From positions 60,315-124,314 of the forward strand of contig JAHJIQ010000042.1 in assembly GCA_018823285.1 (NCBI GenBank): DNA of 64,000 bases. Direction: 5' to 3'. Shown piece after piece: positions 56,520 through 64,000 of the stretch. Made by a program: the position numbers and the translations under genes. This DNA is from Pseudomonadota bacterium (GTDB taxonomy: Bacteria; Desulfobacterota; Desulfobulbia; Desulfobulbales; JAGXFP01). Every line of letters begins with the position of its first letter. Within the stretch, counting starts at the first letter, position 1. Under the pieces are notes generated by a model. That model did not search any database. It was not told the DNA's origin and was given only the letters and a program-made list of their open reading frames with translations.

Positions 56520-58963
56520 GGGGTGCATTCGAGTTTTTCCCGACCGATGGTGCAGGTAATCGTTCCCTGGTCGCGAACGTTGAAAATTTCTGTACCATAG
56601 AGTTGCAGGGCTTCTTCCGTCTCGAATGAATCGTCATTGGAGCTGCCCCCTCCCGAGACGATCGTAAATTCCGGCTGCAGCATTTCGGCGAGTTCCCGGG
56701 TGGCGGAGCTTTCGCTTCCATGATGAGGGGCGAGCAGCAGGTCAACCCCCGCCGGTTCATCCGCCAGGTACTGTCTGCCGTCACCTTCCATGAGATCACC
56801 CGGCAGGATTACACTTCTCCCGGACCCAGTAATCTTCAGCACCAGACTCCGACTGTTCTCTGAAACATCTTCCGGTTGCCGGCGGTGAAGGTTTTTCAGG
56901 CAGAACACTCTGTTTCCGAGGCTTTCTTCGATCAGTTCGCCATCCACCGGAATTTTCACCGTCACCCCATGCTTTCTTGCAAGCGCAAGAATCCGGCCAT
57001 ATCTCGGGTCATTGCTCTCACTGCCGTTCACCCAGAGGGTTTCCGGTTTGAAATAACTGACAATATGGTCGAGACCGTTGAAATGATCGCTGTGGGCGTG
57101 GGTAATGACTATTGCGTCCAGTTTCCTGATCTTCTGATGCCAGAGAAACGGTGCGATAACTCTCTCGCCGACATTGAAATCATCGGTCCCTGAAGTGCCG
57201 CCGTCGATCAGAATATTGATGGCGCCGGGCAGCTGGACAAGGGTGGCATTGCCTTTCCCCACATCGAGAAAGGAGATGCTCGGGAAATTATTCAGTGGGG
57301 CAAGTTTACTGGTGAGCAGCGGCTGCAGGAGCAAGGCGAACAGAAGTATGACCGGGAGAATAAAGGTTTTTGGAGAGCGATTGACCCTGAGCATGGAGAA
57401 CAGAAAAAAGTAGTAACCAATGATCTGGATGATCGCAGGAGGTGCAAGTTTGATCGAGGCGTAAGGGATGGCAGCGCCGAGTTGGGATACTTGGGCTGAA
57501 AATACGAGGCCGATGGCGCCGCAGTTGAGGAGTAAAGTTGCGAAAGCGGGAAATATCTGGTGCGTCAGAGATGCGAGCAGCCCCAAAGGCAGAGATATAA
57601 AGCAGATAGCCGGTGCGGCAAGCAGGGTGGTGATCGGACCTGCAAATGAGACCTGCTGAAAATAGTAGAGAGTCAGTGGGGCGGTCACCACGATGGCGGC
57701 TGCGGAGATGAAGATCGATGACTTTGTCCAATGCAGAATGGAGTGAATTTTGTTCCCCTGGTCGGCAGTCGCCGGAATCAGGGGGAAGCGGTTGATCAGG
57801 ATGACAATGCCGGCAACTGCTGTAAACGAAAGTTGGAAAGATACGGAGAAAAGAGCGGTCGGGTCGAGAGTGAGGATTGCAAGCGAAGCAAAGCAGATGC
57901 TGTTGAAAATTGAGTTCTTGCGGTCGGTGACAACCGCAGCGATGAGAATTGCCGTCATGATGAAGGCTCTCACCGATGGCGGATTAGCCCCGGACAGGGC
58001 CGTATAGTATAGCAGTGGGAAGATCGATAGTCCTGCGGCTATTTTCCATATCGGATAACGGAGCATCAGCCCGGTAGAACTTTTCAGGAGCAGACTGATC
58101 AGGAAGGTGCTGGCGAGAAACAGGAGGACCATGTGCATCCCTGATATGGCCAGCAGATGAAAGGTGCCGGCCTTCCTGAAGTTCTGAAGGATGTCGGTGG
58201 ACAACCAGTCCCTTTGTCCGGTGAGGATTGCGGCATAGAGCCCCTTGGCGGTGTCGTTCAACTCCGAGCTTTGGATAAACCGGATGATCCTGTTTCTGTT
58301 CTGCTGAAAAAAGATGGCTGATGAGTCAAGGAGAGTGTCAGGTGGTGATTCTCCGAGGGTGAGAGCGATGGCTGCCGGGGATCTGACCCGGCCGATAACA
58401 TGGATATTCCTGTCGGCCAGGAATTGACGGTAATCGAATGCCCCGGGTGTGCCGTTCCTGCGGACTCTGGAAATATCGGCCCTGATGAGGACTTTTTTCC
58501 CCGGGGTGAATTCCGGTGGTATCGGGAAATCCATGTTCAGGAGGACCAGACCACTGGTCCCTGCCGGAGAATTTCTTTCAAGGAGAACTTCTTCGGCGCT
58601 GAGCAGAAGCCTGCTTTTGTCCCTTGCAACAGCCGTGACTGAACGGATCGTCCCGGCGAGAGTCACATCGGCTGGTCTGGAAATCAGATGGTAGAGGTGA
58701 GATGGTGATGCAGGCTCACTGACCTTGTTGATGTGGACGATTCCGGCGACAAAAAAAAGAACGATGACAATCACGGAAGGGGCGGCTTTACGGGCGCGGA
58801 GGAATGAAAACAGGAGGACGGCGGAAAGGAGGACGATGAACGCTGAAAAATATAGGGCGTATCCGGCAGGGGGTCCCTCCAGTCGGCCGTAAACAATACC
58901 GGCCATTAAAGCTATGGCCGGTAACAGAAGGGGGCTGGTGGAGAAGAGAGGCGGGTCAGTCAA
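56492..58963 (-). CDS. comEC: DNA internalisation protein ComEC/Rec2
   Basis: 823 residues. Start is a TTG at 58963 inside the end of rpoD, with no clear ribosome site, implying coupling. N-terminal membrane region and DUF4131, then the Competence domain (about 215-500, with GLYAAILTGQRDWLSTDI and HLLAISGMHMVLL), and a C-terminal metallo-beta-lactamase domain with SFLDVGKGNATLVQLPG, ITHAHSDHFNGLDHIV near 645 and LLLAPHHGSESSATRE. It moves single-stranded DNA across the inner membrane. Both the channel and nuclease-like parts are present. Confidence 0.93.
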   Translation of the reverse strand: MTDPPLFSTSPLLLPAIALMAGIVYGRLEGPPAGYALYFSAFIVLLSAVLLFSFLRARKAAPSVIVIVLFFVAGIVHINKVSEPASPSHLYHLISRPADVTLAGTIRSVTAVARDKSRLLLSAEEVLLERNSPAGTSGLVLLNMDFPIPPEFTPGKKVLIRADISRVRRNGTPGAFDYRQFLADRNIHVIGRVRSPAAIALTLGESPPDTLLDSSAIFFQQNRNRIIRFIQSSELNDTAKGLYAAILTGQRDWLSTDILQNFRKAGTFHLLAISGMHMVLLFLASTFLISLLLKSSTGLMLRYPIWKIAAGLSIFPLLYYTALSGANPPSVRAFIMTAILIAAVVTDRKNSIFNSICFASLAILTLDPTALFSVSFQLSFTAVAGIVILINRFPLIPATADQGNKIHSILHWTKSSIFISAAAIVVTAPLTLYYFQQVSFAGPITTLLAAPAICFISLPLGLLASLTHQIFPAFATLLLNCGAIGLVFSAQVSQLGAAIPYASIKLAPPAIIQIIGYYFFLFSMLRVNRSPKTFILPVILLFALLLQPLLTSKLAPLNNFPSISFLDVGKGNATLVQLPGAINILIDGGTSGTDDFNVGERVIAPFLWHQKIRKLDAIVITHAHSDHFNGLDHIVSYFKPETLWVNGSESNDPRYGRILALARKHGVTVKIPVDGELIEESLGNRVFCLKNLHRRQPEDVSENSRSLVLKITGSGRSVILPGDLMEGDGRQYLADEPAGVDLLLAPHHGSESSATRELAEMLQPEFTIVSGGGSSNDDSFETEEALQLYGTEIFNVRDQGTITCTIGREKLECTPVSAKGADR

Positions 58964-60398
58964 GGAAGTTCTTGAGTTTTTCCCGGCGGCTGGAATGACG
59001 GAGACGATTCAGGGCCTTTTTCTCTATCTGGCGAATTCTTTCGCGGGAGACATTGAACCGCTTGCCGATTTCTTCAAGGGTGTACTCGGCGGTTTCGCCG
59101 ATCCCGAAGCGAAGCCTGATAATCTTTTCTTCGCGGGGGCTCAAGGTGGCGAGAATTCCGGTCACCCGTTCGGCCAGTTCCTGGTTCTTCACGGATTCAT
59201 AGGGTGATATCGATTCCTGGTTCTCCAGGAAGTCCCCAAGGGTGCTGTCGTCATCGCCGACAGGGGTTTCCAGGGAGATGGGCTCTCGCGATGCCTCGAG
59301 GATAGCGAGAATCTTGTCCATCGGCAGACCGGTTTTTTCGGAAATTTCGACAGGTGTCGGTTCCCGGCCAAGCTCCTTGAGGAGTGAATAAAAAGCCTTG
59401 AAAAACTGGCTGCGAAGCTCCAGGAAATGAACAGGAAGTCTGATCGTCCTGGTTTTGTCGAGAATGGCCCTGGTGATGGCCTGCCGGATCCACCAGCTGG
59501 CATAGGTGCTGAACTTGTTGCCCTTTGTATAATCAAAACGGAAGACAGCCCGCATCAGGCCGAGATTGCCTTCCTGGATGAGATCGGCAAGAGTCAGCCC
59601 CTGGTGCATGTATCTTTTGGCGATGCTCACGACAAGCCTGAGATTGGCCTTGATCATTGCATCTTTGGCCTGTTCGATGGACCGGGTATACATCGCGATC
59701 TTGTACTTCACTTCGCGCAGTTCTTTGTTGTTCGAGTAGAGCTCGCAGCAGGCATCAACCGCCTTGGTCATGAAGTTCAGGTGCTGTTTTTTCGGCTTCA
59801 GCGTAGGGTCGCGCTTTTCCCAGAGTGCAATGCGCTCGACCAGGGCTTTGATTTCGTTCGTTTGCGTGGACTCGGTCCGGATCGCGAGGATGATCGCGTC
59901 AAAACCCTGGCGGATGGCCTTGCTGTATTTTTCTTCCTCGGCGGGGGTTAGGAGTTCAAACTGCCCCATTTCCCGAAGGTAGGTGGTAGTGGTTTCTTCG
60001 ATTTCCTGGCTGTCTTCGCCCTTATTGATGGAAATGGGCTCAAGCATCTCCTCCCCGGGGATCGGTTCATCCGTTTCGAGGACTTCTGCATCCGGAATTT
60101 CCAGGTCGGGGGAGTCAGTCTCGGAATCATCGTTGCTCTGGGTATGGATCTCGCGGCGGTGCTTGTCGAGCTCTTTCTGGCTGATGACCTTGATGCCGTT
60201 TTCTGCAAGGTATTGGAAGATGGAGTCGATGAACTCGGGGCCTTTTTCTTCCGGGATCAGATCATTGAGCAGTGTGATGGAAATAAATCCTTCACTCTTG
60301 CCGATCTTCAGCAGTTTTTTCTTGATTTCGACAGGCACAGGCAGGTTGCTCCCTGGATTTGTATATTTGGATATGGTGATTTGATTTGAACTCCACAC
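58956..60398 (-). CDS. rpoD: Housekeeping sigma factor RpoD
   Basis: 480 residues. Region 1.1 (KIGKSEGFISITLLNDLIPE), region 1.2 (YLREMGQFELLTPAEEEKYS), a short non-conserved region, region 2 (NLRLVVSIAKRYMHQGLTLA; FSTYASWWIRQAITRAI), region 3 and region 4 with YTLEEIGKRFNVSRERIRQ. The outermost GTG at 60398 has no ribosome site and overlaps a putative -10 box, so a GTG at 60338 (VPVEIKKKLL, GGGAG ten bases ahead) is the more likely true start. It overlaps comEC by 8 bases. The dnaG gene that often precedes rpoD is absent. Confidence 0.94.
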   Translation of the reverse strand: MWSSNQITISKYTNPGSNLPVPVEIKKKLLKIGKSEGFISITLLNDLIPEEKGPEFIDSIFQYLAENGIKVISQKELDKHRREIHTQSNDDSETDSPDLEIPDAEVLETDEPIPGEEMLEPISINKGEDSQEIEETTTTYLREMGQFELLTPAEEEKYSKAIRQGFDAIILAIRTESTQTNEIKALVERIALWEKRDPTLKPKKQHLNFMTKAVDACCELYSNNKELREVKYKIAMYTRSIEQAKDAMIKANLRLVVSIAKRYMHQGLTLADLIQEGNLGLMRAVFRFDYTKGNKFSTYASWWIRQAITRAILDKTRTIRLPVHFLELRSQFFKAFYSLLKELGREPTPVEISEKTGLPMDKILAILEASREPISLETPVGDDDSTLGDFLENQESISPYESVKNQELAERVTGILATLSPREEKIIRLRFGIGETAEYTLEEIGKRFNVSRERIRQIEKKALNRLRHSSRREKLKNFLD

Positions 60399-60425
60399 TA
60401 TATAAACTATTTAAATCGAAAGCAA
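60397..60425 (-). promoter_or_regulatory. Candidate sigma-70 promoter of rpoD
   Basis: Minus-strand TTGCTT (60425-60420), a 17-base spacer and TATAGT (60402-60397). The -10 matches at five of six positions and the -35 at three. Transcription would begin near 60390, past the outermost GTG, which supports the start at 60338. Confidence 0.4.
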
Positions 60426-60835
60426 GTCGATTATCTGTCTTTTGCCGAGATATTGAAACTTTGTCATCCTCGCAAAAAATCCACGCCACAGAAGGGCTCT
60501 GCCATCCAGTTCACGGATGTCTTTTGAGCGGATTGGTTCAGGAGAGGGGAAAAAACTCGCCGCGCATACATTCCGGCTTGGAGCACGGAATTGCATGCGG
60601 ATCGGCTGTTGGTGAAAAGTGTTCATGATAAATTTTATCACAACTCCTGGCGGGGCAATAATATTTTTTGTTCAGCCCTCAACATTGTATGATACGTTTT
60701 ACAATGCGAAACTGAAATTGGTCGATCCTGTGCAATCAGGCAAATCGGAATGCTTTGTATTCACCCTTCGGGTATAAGTTTCGTACGAGCAGACAAGCTG
60801 CTCAACTCAGCTATATCTCTATCGGGAGCATAAAA
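60426..60835. repeat. Gap upstream of malQ with dispersed element copy D
   Basis: About 410 bases without a supported gene. Bases 60760-60811 (TTCACCCTTCGGGTATAAGT, then CGTACGAGCAGACAAGCTGC) are the reverse complement, with one mismatch, of 50251-50302. The copy contains the palindromic TCGTACGA and the dyad GAGCAG-ACAAG-CTGCTC and lies in the leader just before the malQ ribosome site. Confidence 0.8.
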
Positions 60836-62347
60836 ATGAACTTTGCGAGAGGCAGTGGGGTTCTTCTGCATATATCCTCTTTACCCGGCCGGTTCGGAAT
60901 CGGCGATCTTGGACGTGGTGCATACGAATTTATAGACTTTCTCGCCGATTCCAGGCAGAAATACTGGCAGTTTCTACCCATCGGCCCAACCTGCGCAATA
61001 TCGGCCAACTCTCCGTACATGTCGTTTTCCGCCTTTGCCGGAAATCCGCTCTTGATTGACCCGGAAGAGCTGCTGGCTGAGGGTCTGCTGATGCGGGAGG
61101 ATTTTACCTATGTTCCTGATTTCTCAGAATATCTGGTTGATTTTGACCGGGTGGCTCTCTGCAAAGCGGAAATGCTCGGCAAGGCATGGCGCTCTTTTTG
61201 CGAGTCAGCTGACCAGGACCATGGGTACCGGGAGTTCTGTGAAAAAGCTTTCTGGCTCAATGATTATGCCCTCTTCATGGCGATCAAGGAGAAATATCAG
61301 TCCGGTCCTTGGTATGGATGGCCTGCCGAAATTGCGGGTCGGAATGAGGCGGCGCTCAAAGAGGAAGCCGGAAAATTGTCGGGCCGGATCGGATATCACC
61401 GTTTCGTCCAGTACTGTTTCCATCGCCAGTGGCAGAAGATGAAAGCCTATGCCTCCTCGAAAGGTGTCTCGCTGGTCGGTGATATGCCGATCTATGTGGC
61501 CCATGACAGTGTGGATGTCTGGGCAAATCCGGACTGCTTTCTGCTGGACAGGAAAACCCTCGCCCTCACCCATGTTGCCGGGGTCCCTCCGGATTATTTC
61601 AGCGACACCGGCCAGCGTTGGGGCAACCCATTGTACCGCTGGCAGGAGAAAAGGGGCGTCGTGAATCACCCGCTCTACGAGTGGTGGGTAAAAAGGTTTC
61701 AGGCAATGTTCACGATTTCCGACATCTGCCGGATCGATCATTTTCGGGGATTTGAATCCTGCTGGCAGATCGCCGCCTCCGAGAAGACGGCGGTCAACGG
61801 TCGCTGGTTGAAAGGGCCGGGGCTTGATTTTTTTAAAGCGATGCAGCATGAGCTTGGGGACTTGCCGATCATTGCCGAGGACCTGGGAATCATTACGCCG
61901 GAGGTGATTGAACTGCGGGAAAAGCTGCAGTTCCCGGGGATGAAGATCCTCCAGTTTGCCTTTGACAGTGATGCCGGGAATCTTTATCTGCCCCATAATT
62001 TTTCCGACGCCAATTGTGTTGTTTTCACCGGCACGCATGATAACGACACGACCCTGGGCTGGTTCCTGAGTGATAAACTGTCGGAACCCGTCCGACATAA
62101 AATCCTTAAATATGCCAACAGTAACGGTTCCGGCATCCACCGGGACATGATCCGTCTGGCCATGTCGTCGGTGGCGAATATCTCCATCTACCCGATGCAG
62201 GACTTGCTCGGATTCGGCACAGACTGTAGGATGAATACCCCGGGAACCGTTGCCGGCAACTGGCGATGGCGCTGCGCGTCACGTTTTATAACTGACGAAC
62301 TCGCCCAATGGCTCCGCCGGGAAACCGAGTTTTACAACCGGGCCTAG
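60836..62347 (+). CDS. malQ: 4-alpha-glucanotransferase (amylomaltase)
   Basis: 503 residues from the ATG at 60836, which has GGGAG eight bases upstream; the frame extends to 60755 through the dispersed repeat. GH77 motifs: GSGVLLHISSLPGRFGIGDL at the N-terminus, YWQFLPIGPT, SPYMSFSAFAGNPLLIDPEE, GDMPIYVAHDSVDVWANPDC near 215, CRIDHFRGFESCWQI near 300 with the catalytic Asp, IIAEDLGIITPEV near 345 and FTGTHDNDTTLGWF near 400. It rearranges alpha-1,4-glucans, in glycogen or maltodextrin metabolism. No other glycogen genes nearby. Confidence 0.95.
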   Translation: MNFARGSGVLLHISSLPGRFGIGDLGRGAYEFIDFLADSRQKYWQFLPIGPTCAISANSPYMSFSAFAGNPLLIDPEELLAEGLLMREDFTYVPDFSEYLVDFDRVALCKAEMLGKAWRSFCESADQDHGYREFCEKAFWLNDYALFMAIKEKYQSGPWYGWPAEIAGRNEAALKEEAGKLSGRIGYHRFVQYCFHRQWQKMKAYASSKGVSLVGDMPIYVAHDSVDVWANPDCFLLDRKTLALTHVAGVPPDYFSDTGQRWGNPLYRWQEKRGVVNHPLYEWWVKRFQAMFTISDICRIDHFRGFESCWQIAASEKTAVNGRWLKGPGLDFFKAMQHELGDLPIIAEDLGIITPEVIELREKLQFPGMKILQFAFDSDAGNLYLPHNFSDANCVVFTGTHDNDTTLGWFLSDKLSEPVRHKILKYANSNGSGIHRDMIRLAMSSVANISIYPMQDLLGFGTDCRMNTPGTVAGNWRWRCASRFITDELAQWLRRETEFYNRA

Positions 62348-62433
62348 CGGAGAACAAAAAAAAGACAATATATATCGATTCGTCTGAATGTTGTGTTCAG
62401 GCCTCTTTTTGCGGAATAACAATCTGGTGACCC

Positions 62434-63009
62434 ATGGATAAGATACCTGTTTTTCTCGGCAGTCCCCGCCGGAAGGGGAATTCGGAAGCGCTGGCCGACG
62501 CTGTGATTCGGGGAATCGAAGAAGCGGGCGGAAAAGCTGAAGTCGTGCGTCTGGTCGATTACAAGATCGCACCCTGTATCGGCTGCGGCGGTTGTGACAA
62601 GACCGGTAAATGCGTGATAATCGACGATATGCAGCAGATGTGTGAAAAGATCATCAACGCAAGGCGCCTGATCATTGTCTCCCCCATTTACTTCTACTCG
62701 GTCACCGCCCAGACCAAGGCCTTTATTGATCGGTGCCAGGCTTTATGGAACAGGAAGCGGTTGCTCAAAAAGAAAGGGGAGTGGCAGGAAGATCCGGACC
62801 GCAAGGGGTATCTCGTTTCTGTCGCCGCCACCAGGGGGGAAAAGGTCTTCGATGGCGCGGTCCTTACCATGATCTACACCTGCGATGCCATGGGAATCGG
62901 GTATGGCGGGGGGCTTTTGGTCCGGGGTGTGGACAGCCGGGGCGAGATGAAAAAAGACTCGGCGAATCTTGAAAAGGGTATCGCCTTCGGCCGGGATTGT
63001 CTGAAATAA
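62434..63009 (+). CDS. NADPH-dependent FMN reductase / iron-sulfur flavoprotein
   Basis: 191 residues of flavodoxin-like fold. FMN phosphate loop FLGSPRRKGNSEALADAVIR near 7-26, IAPCIGCGGCDKTGKCVIID near 46-65 (CxxCxxC plus one more Cys, the Fe-S ligand set of such flavoproteins), and SPIYFYSVTAQTKAFIDRCQ near 87. It reduces FMN or another acceptor in the cytoplasm. Start has only a weak site, with AATCTGGTGACCC upstream. It is 61 bases before tRNA-Glu. Partner unknown. Confidence 0.9.
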   Translation: MDKIPVFLGSPRRKGNSEALADAVIRGIEEAGGKAEVVRLVDYKIAPCIGCGGCDKTGKCVIIDDMQQMCEKIINARRLIIVSPIYFYSVTAQTKAFIDRCQALWNRKRLLKKKGEWQEDPDRKGYLVSVAATRGEKVFDGAVLTMIYTCDAMGIGYGGGLLVRGVDSRGEMKKDSANLEKGIAFGRDCLK

Positions 63010-63070
63010 ACCGATGATATTAGGTTGACAAAAGGCGGTTATTTATTTAAAAACCATTTCTTCATTATCT

Positions 63071-63147
63071 GGCCCCTTCGTCTAGCGGTTCAGGACATTG
63101 GCCTCTCACGCCGAAGATCACGGGTTCGAATCCCGTAGGGGTCACCA
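63071..63147 (+). tRNA. tRNA-Glu (CTC)
   Basis: Acceptor GGCCCCT pairs with AGGGGTC; D arm TCTAGCGGTTCAGGA; anticodon stem TTGGC/GCCGA with loop CTCTCAC, anticodon CTC (Glu); T arm CACGGGTTCGAATCCCGT; CCA encoded. An integrase gene reading toward it starts the foreign segment, so its 3' end is the likely attachment site. Confidence 0.96.
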
Positions 63148-63188
63148 GAGAATATCTAATCATTTCAAATGGTTAGTTGAAAATTTTG

Positions 63189-63240
63189 GACAAATTTCGC
63201 GCATTGTGACTAACATTGTGCCTAATTTGTCCATTTTTTT
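63189..63240 (+). terminator. Inverted repeat with T tract between tRNA-Glu and integrase
   Basis: GGACAAATT (63189-63197) and AATTTGTCC (63225-63233) enclose a 27-base loop with a direct repeat of CATTGTG, followed by ATTTTTTTT. It could end the tRNA transcript or be part of the recombinase binding region. A second dyad CTAATCATTT-C-AAATGGTTAG is at about 63155-63175. Confidence 0.5.
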
Positions 63241-63244
63241 TGCC

Positions 63245-63862
63245 TCAACTCTTCCAAAACTGGTTCCCAAAACTCAAACCGTCTTCCTTTGTGAGGTTCG
63301 GAATATAGCGGCTGTAAGTCCGGTAGACCATCGATGTGTCTACGTGTCCTAGAACTCTTGCCACCCATTCCGGTGATTCACCCAGAGTCATCGCCCAAGA
63401 TGCAAAAGTATGTCTGGTTTCATACATACGTCTTGAGGGAAGCCCACTTTTTTCCAATGCCAGCTTCCAGACCAGACTTAAATTTGTCTGGTTGATCACA
63501 TTGCCGTCCATATTCAAAAATACATATTCGCTTTTCTGACCCTTCGTGACCTTCTTCTGGTCTTCAAGGATCTTTACGAGATCAGGACGCAAGGGGATCA
63601 TTCTCCGACTTGCTTCGGTCTTTAACTCTGTCTTTTCTTCATTTCCAACCCGGCTTAACTCAATGTGAATGTATTCGTCATCAATTGCGATCCATTTAAG
63701 TGCGACCTGCTCAGATGGTCTTAACCCTGTACGAACAGCAAATTGAAAATATGGCCTGTACCATTCAGGGATATGTTCAATAAGCCGATCCCATTCAGCA
63801 AAGTTAAAGGGACGTACTCTGAATTTTTGCTTTCGGGGCAGTTTGAGTCTGGCAAGTGGATC
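63245..63862 (-). pseudogene. Tyrosine integrase, N-terminal part removed by an insertion sequence
   Basis: Read on the minus strand, about 206 residues of a phage/island integrase catalytic domain remain: PFNFAEWDRLIEH, catalytic Arg in RTGLRPSEQVALKW, YETRHTFASWAM, WVARVLGHVDTSMVY and the nucleophile Tyr in RTYSRYIPNL. The His two residues before that Arg-His is Tyr here, as in some island integrases. The N-terminal core-binding and arm domains are missing: the frame meets an IS256-type end at 63863. The target tRNA-Glu is 97 bases away. The product is probably inactive. Confidence 0.85.
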
Positions 63863-64000
63863 GAGCCTGTAAAAAATTTTGTGTAAATGGCCTCTGCCGG
63901 TTACAAAAAGTAACCAAAGGAGGAACCAATGACCATACCCAACGACCTGCTCGATGCCCTGATGAAGGATTACAAGAATCCAGAAGATCTCATCGGAGAA
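63863..64000 (+). mobile_element. IS256-family insertion sequence, left end
   Basis: The sequence GAGCCTGTAAAAAATTTTGT (63863-63882) resembles left terminal repeats of IS256 elements and interrupts the integrase frame. It is followed by the hairpin GGTTAC-AAAAA-GTAACC (63899-63915) just ahead of a strong ribosome site AAAGGAGG and the transposase start. Its right end is outside the window, so the target duplication cannot be seen. Confidence 0.8.
63929..64000 (+). CDS. IS256-family (mutator type) transposase, N-terminal fragment
   Basis: The first 24 residues, MTIPNDLLDALMKDYKNPED then LIGE, match the N-terminus of IS256 transposases (the DLLGENGLL region would follow). AAAGGAGG (63917-63924) lies four bases ahead of the ATG. 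A hairpin before the ribosome site may limit translation, but this is inferred. The rest is outside the window. Confidence 0.85.
   Translation, partial: MTIPNDLLDALMKDYKNPEDLIGE

Noticed and set aside
60411..60641. Minus-strand 76-residue frame upstream of rpoD
   Set aside because: No family resemblance, lies over the rpoD promoter and part of the malQ gap.

Overview
The window looks like chromosomal DNA of a Gram-negative, motile or surface-active bacterium, most likely a member of Desulfobacterota (the former Deltaproteobacteria). LPS genes (waaA, lpxK), a TorF-like porin and Tat components show the Gram-negative envelope. The lineage is an inference from gene style: many sensor kinases and RpfG-type receivers, a kinase with a two-CW-like cysteine domain, receivers with a C-terminal Cys4 domain, and a plant-like KARI. 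I ran no database search.

Layout. 1-17.6 kb is a same-strand signalling block. It holds the end of one histidine kinase, a PAS kinase, a Cache-PAS-Cys-rich kinase, a REC-PAS-HK-REC hybrid, an unknown conserved protein, an HDOD protein, a REC-HD-GYP protein, a small eight-cysteine protein, REC-PAS and REC-GAF proteins, a FapA/DUF342 protein, a chemoreceptor, a 64-residue protein and a lone receiver. 17.6-27.5 kb holds an MscS channel, purine nucleoside phosphorylase, two tandem TatA genes, an unknown 435-residue protein, a GATase-like protein without its catalytic His-Glu pair, a porin, and glnK-amt behind a convincing sigma-54 promoter, then a receiver and an Old Yellow Enzyme relative. 27.6-40 kb holds a class II aldolase, a YhdH-type reductase, a receiver, a dNTPase-like HD protein, a ClC channel with CBS domains, a membrane HD-GYP protein, ilvC, a TPR lipoprotein-like or periplasmic protein, Cys4 mini-proteins and tRNA-His.

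40-50 kb carries housekeeping genes: purM, an EF-G paralogue, murJ, rsmE, waaA-lpxK and proC-nadK. 50-63 kb carries a two-component pair (REC-kinase and NtrC-type regulator) with DUF948 and YtxH envelope proteins, a PHP phosphoesterase, pilT, comEC overlapping rpoD, malQ and a flavoprotein. The right end is tRNA-Glu followed by a tyrosine integrase whose N-terminal part is cut off by an IS256-type insertion sequence. This looks like the edge of an integrated element.

The non-coding DNA is unusually rich in repeats. There are heptanucleotide tandem arrays of three unrelated units, often starting at or a few bases past a stop codon. There is a REP-like family (TTCGACAGGCTCAGGATGAG) in direct and inverted copies, and a third dispersed element of about 52 bp with at least four copies. 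The most unusual coding observation is a small zinc-ribbon reading frame at 38407-38586 interrupted by one in-frame TGA, with a hairpin just downstream. It is either a broken gene or a selenoprotein candidate. No CRISPR array, rRNA, or GGDEF/EAL gene was seen.
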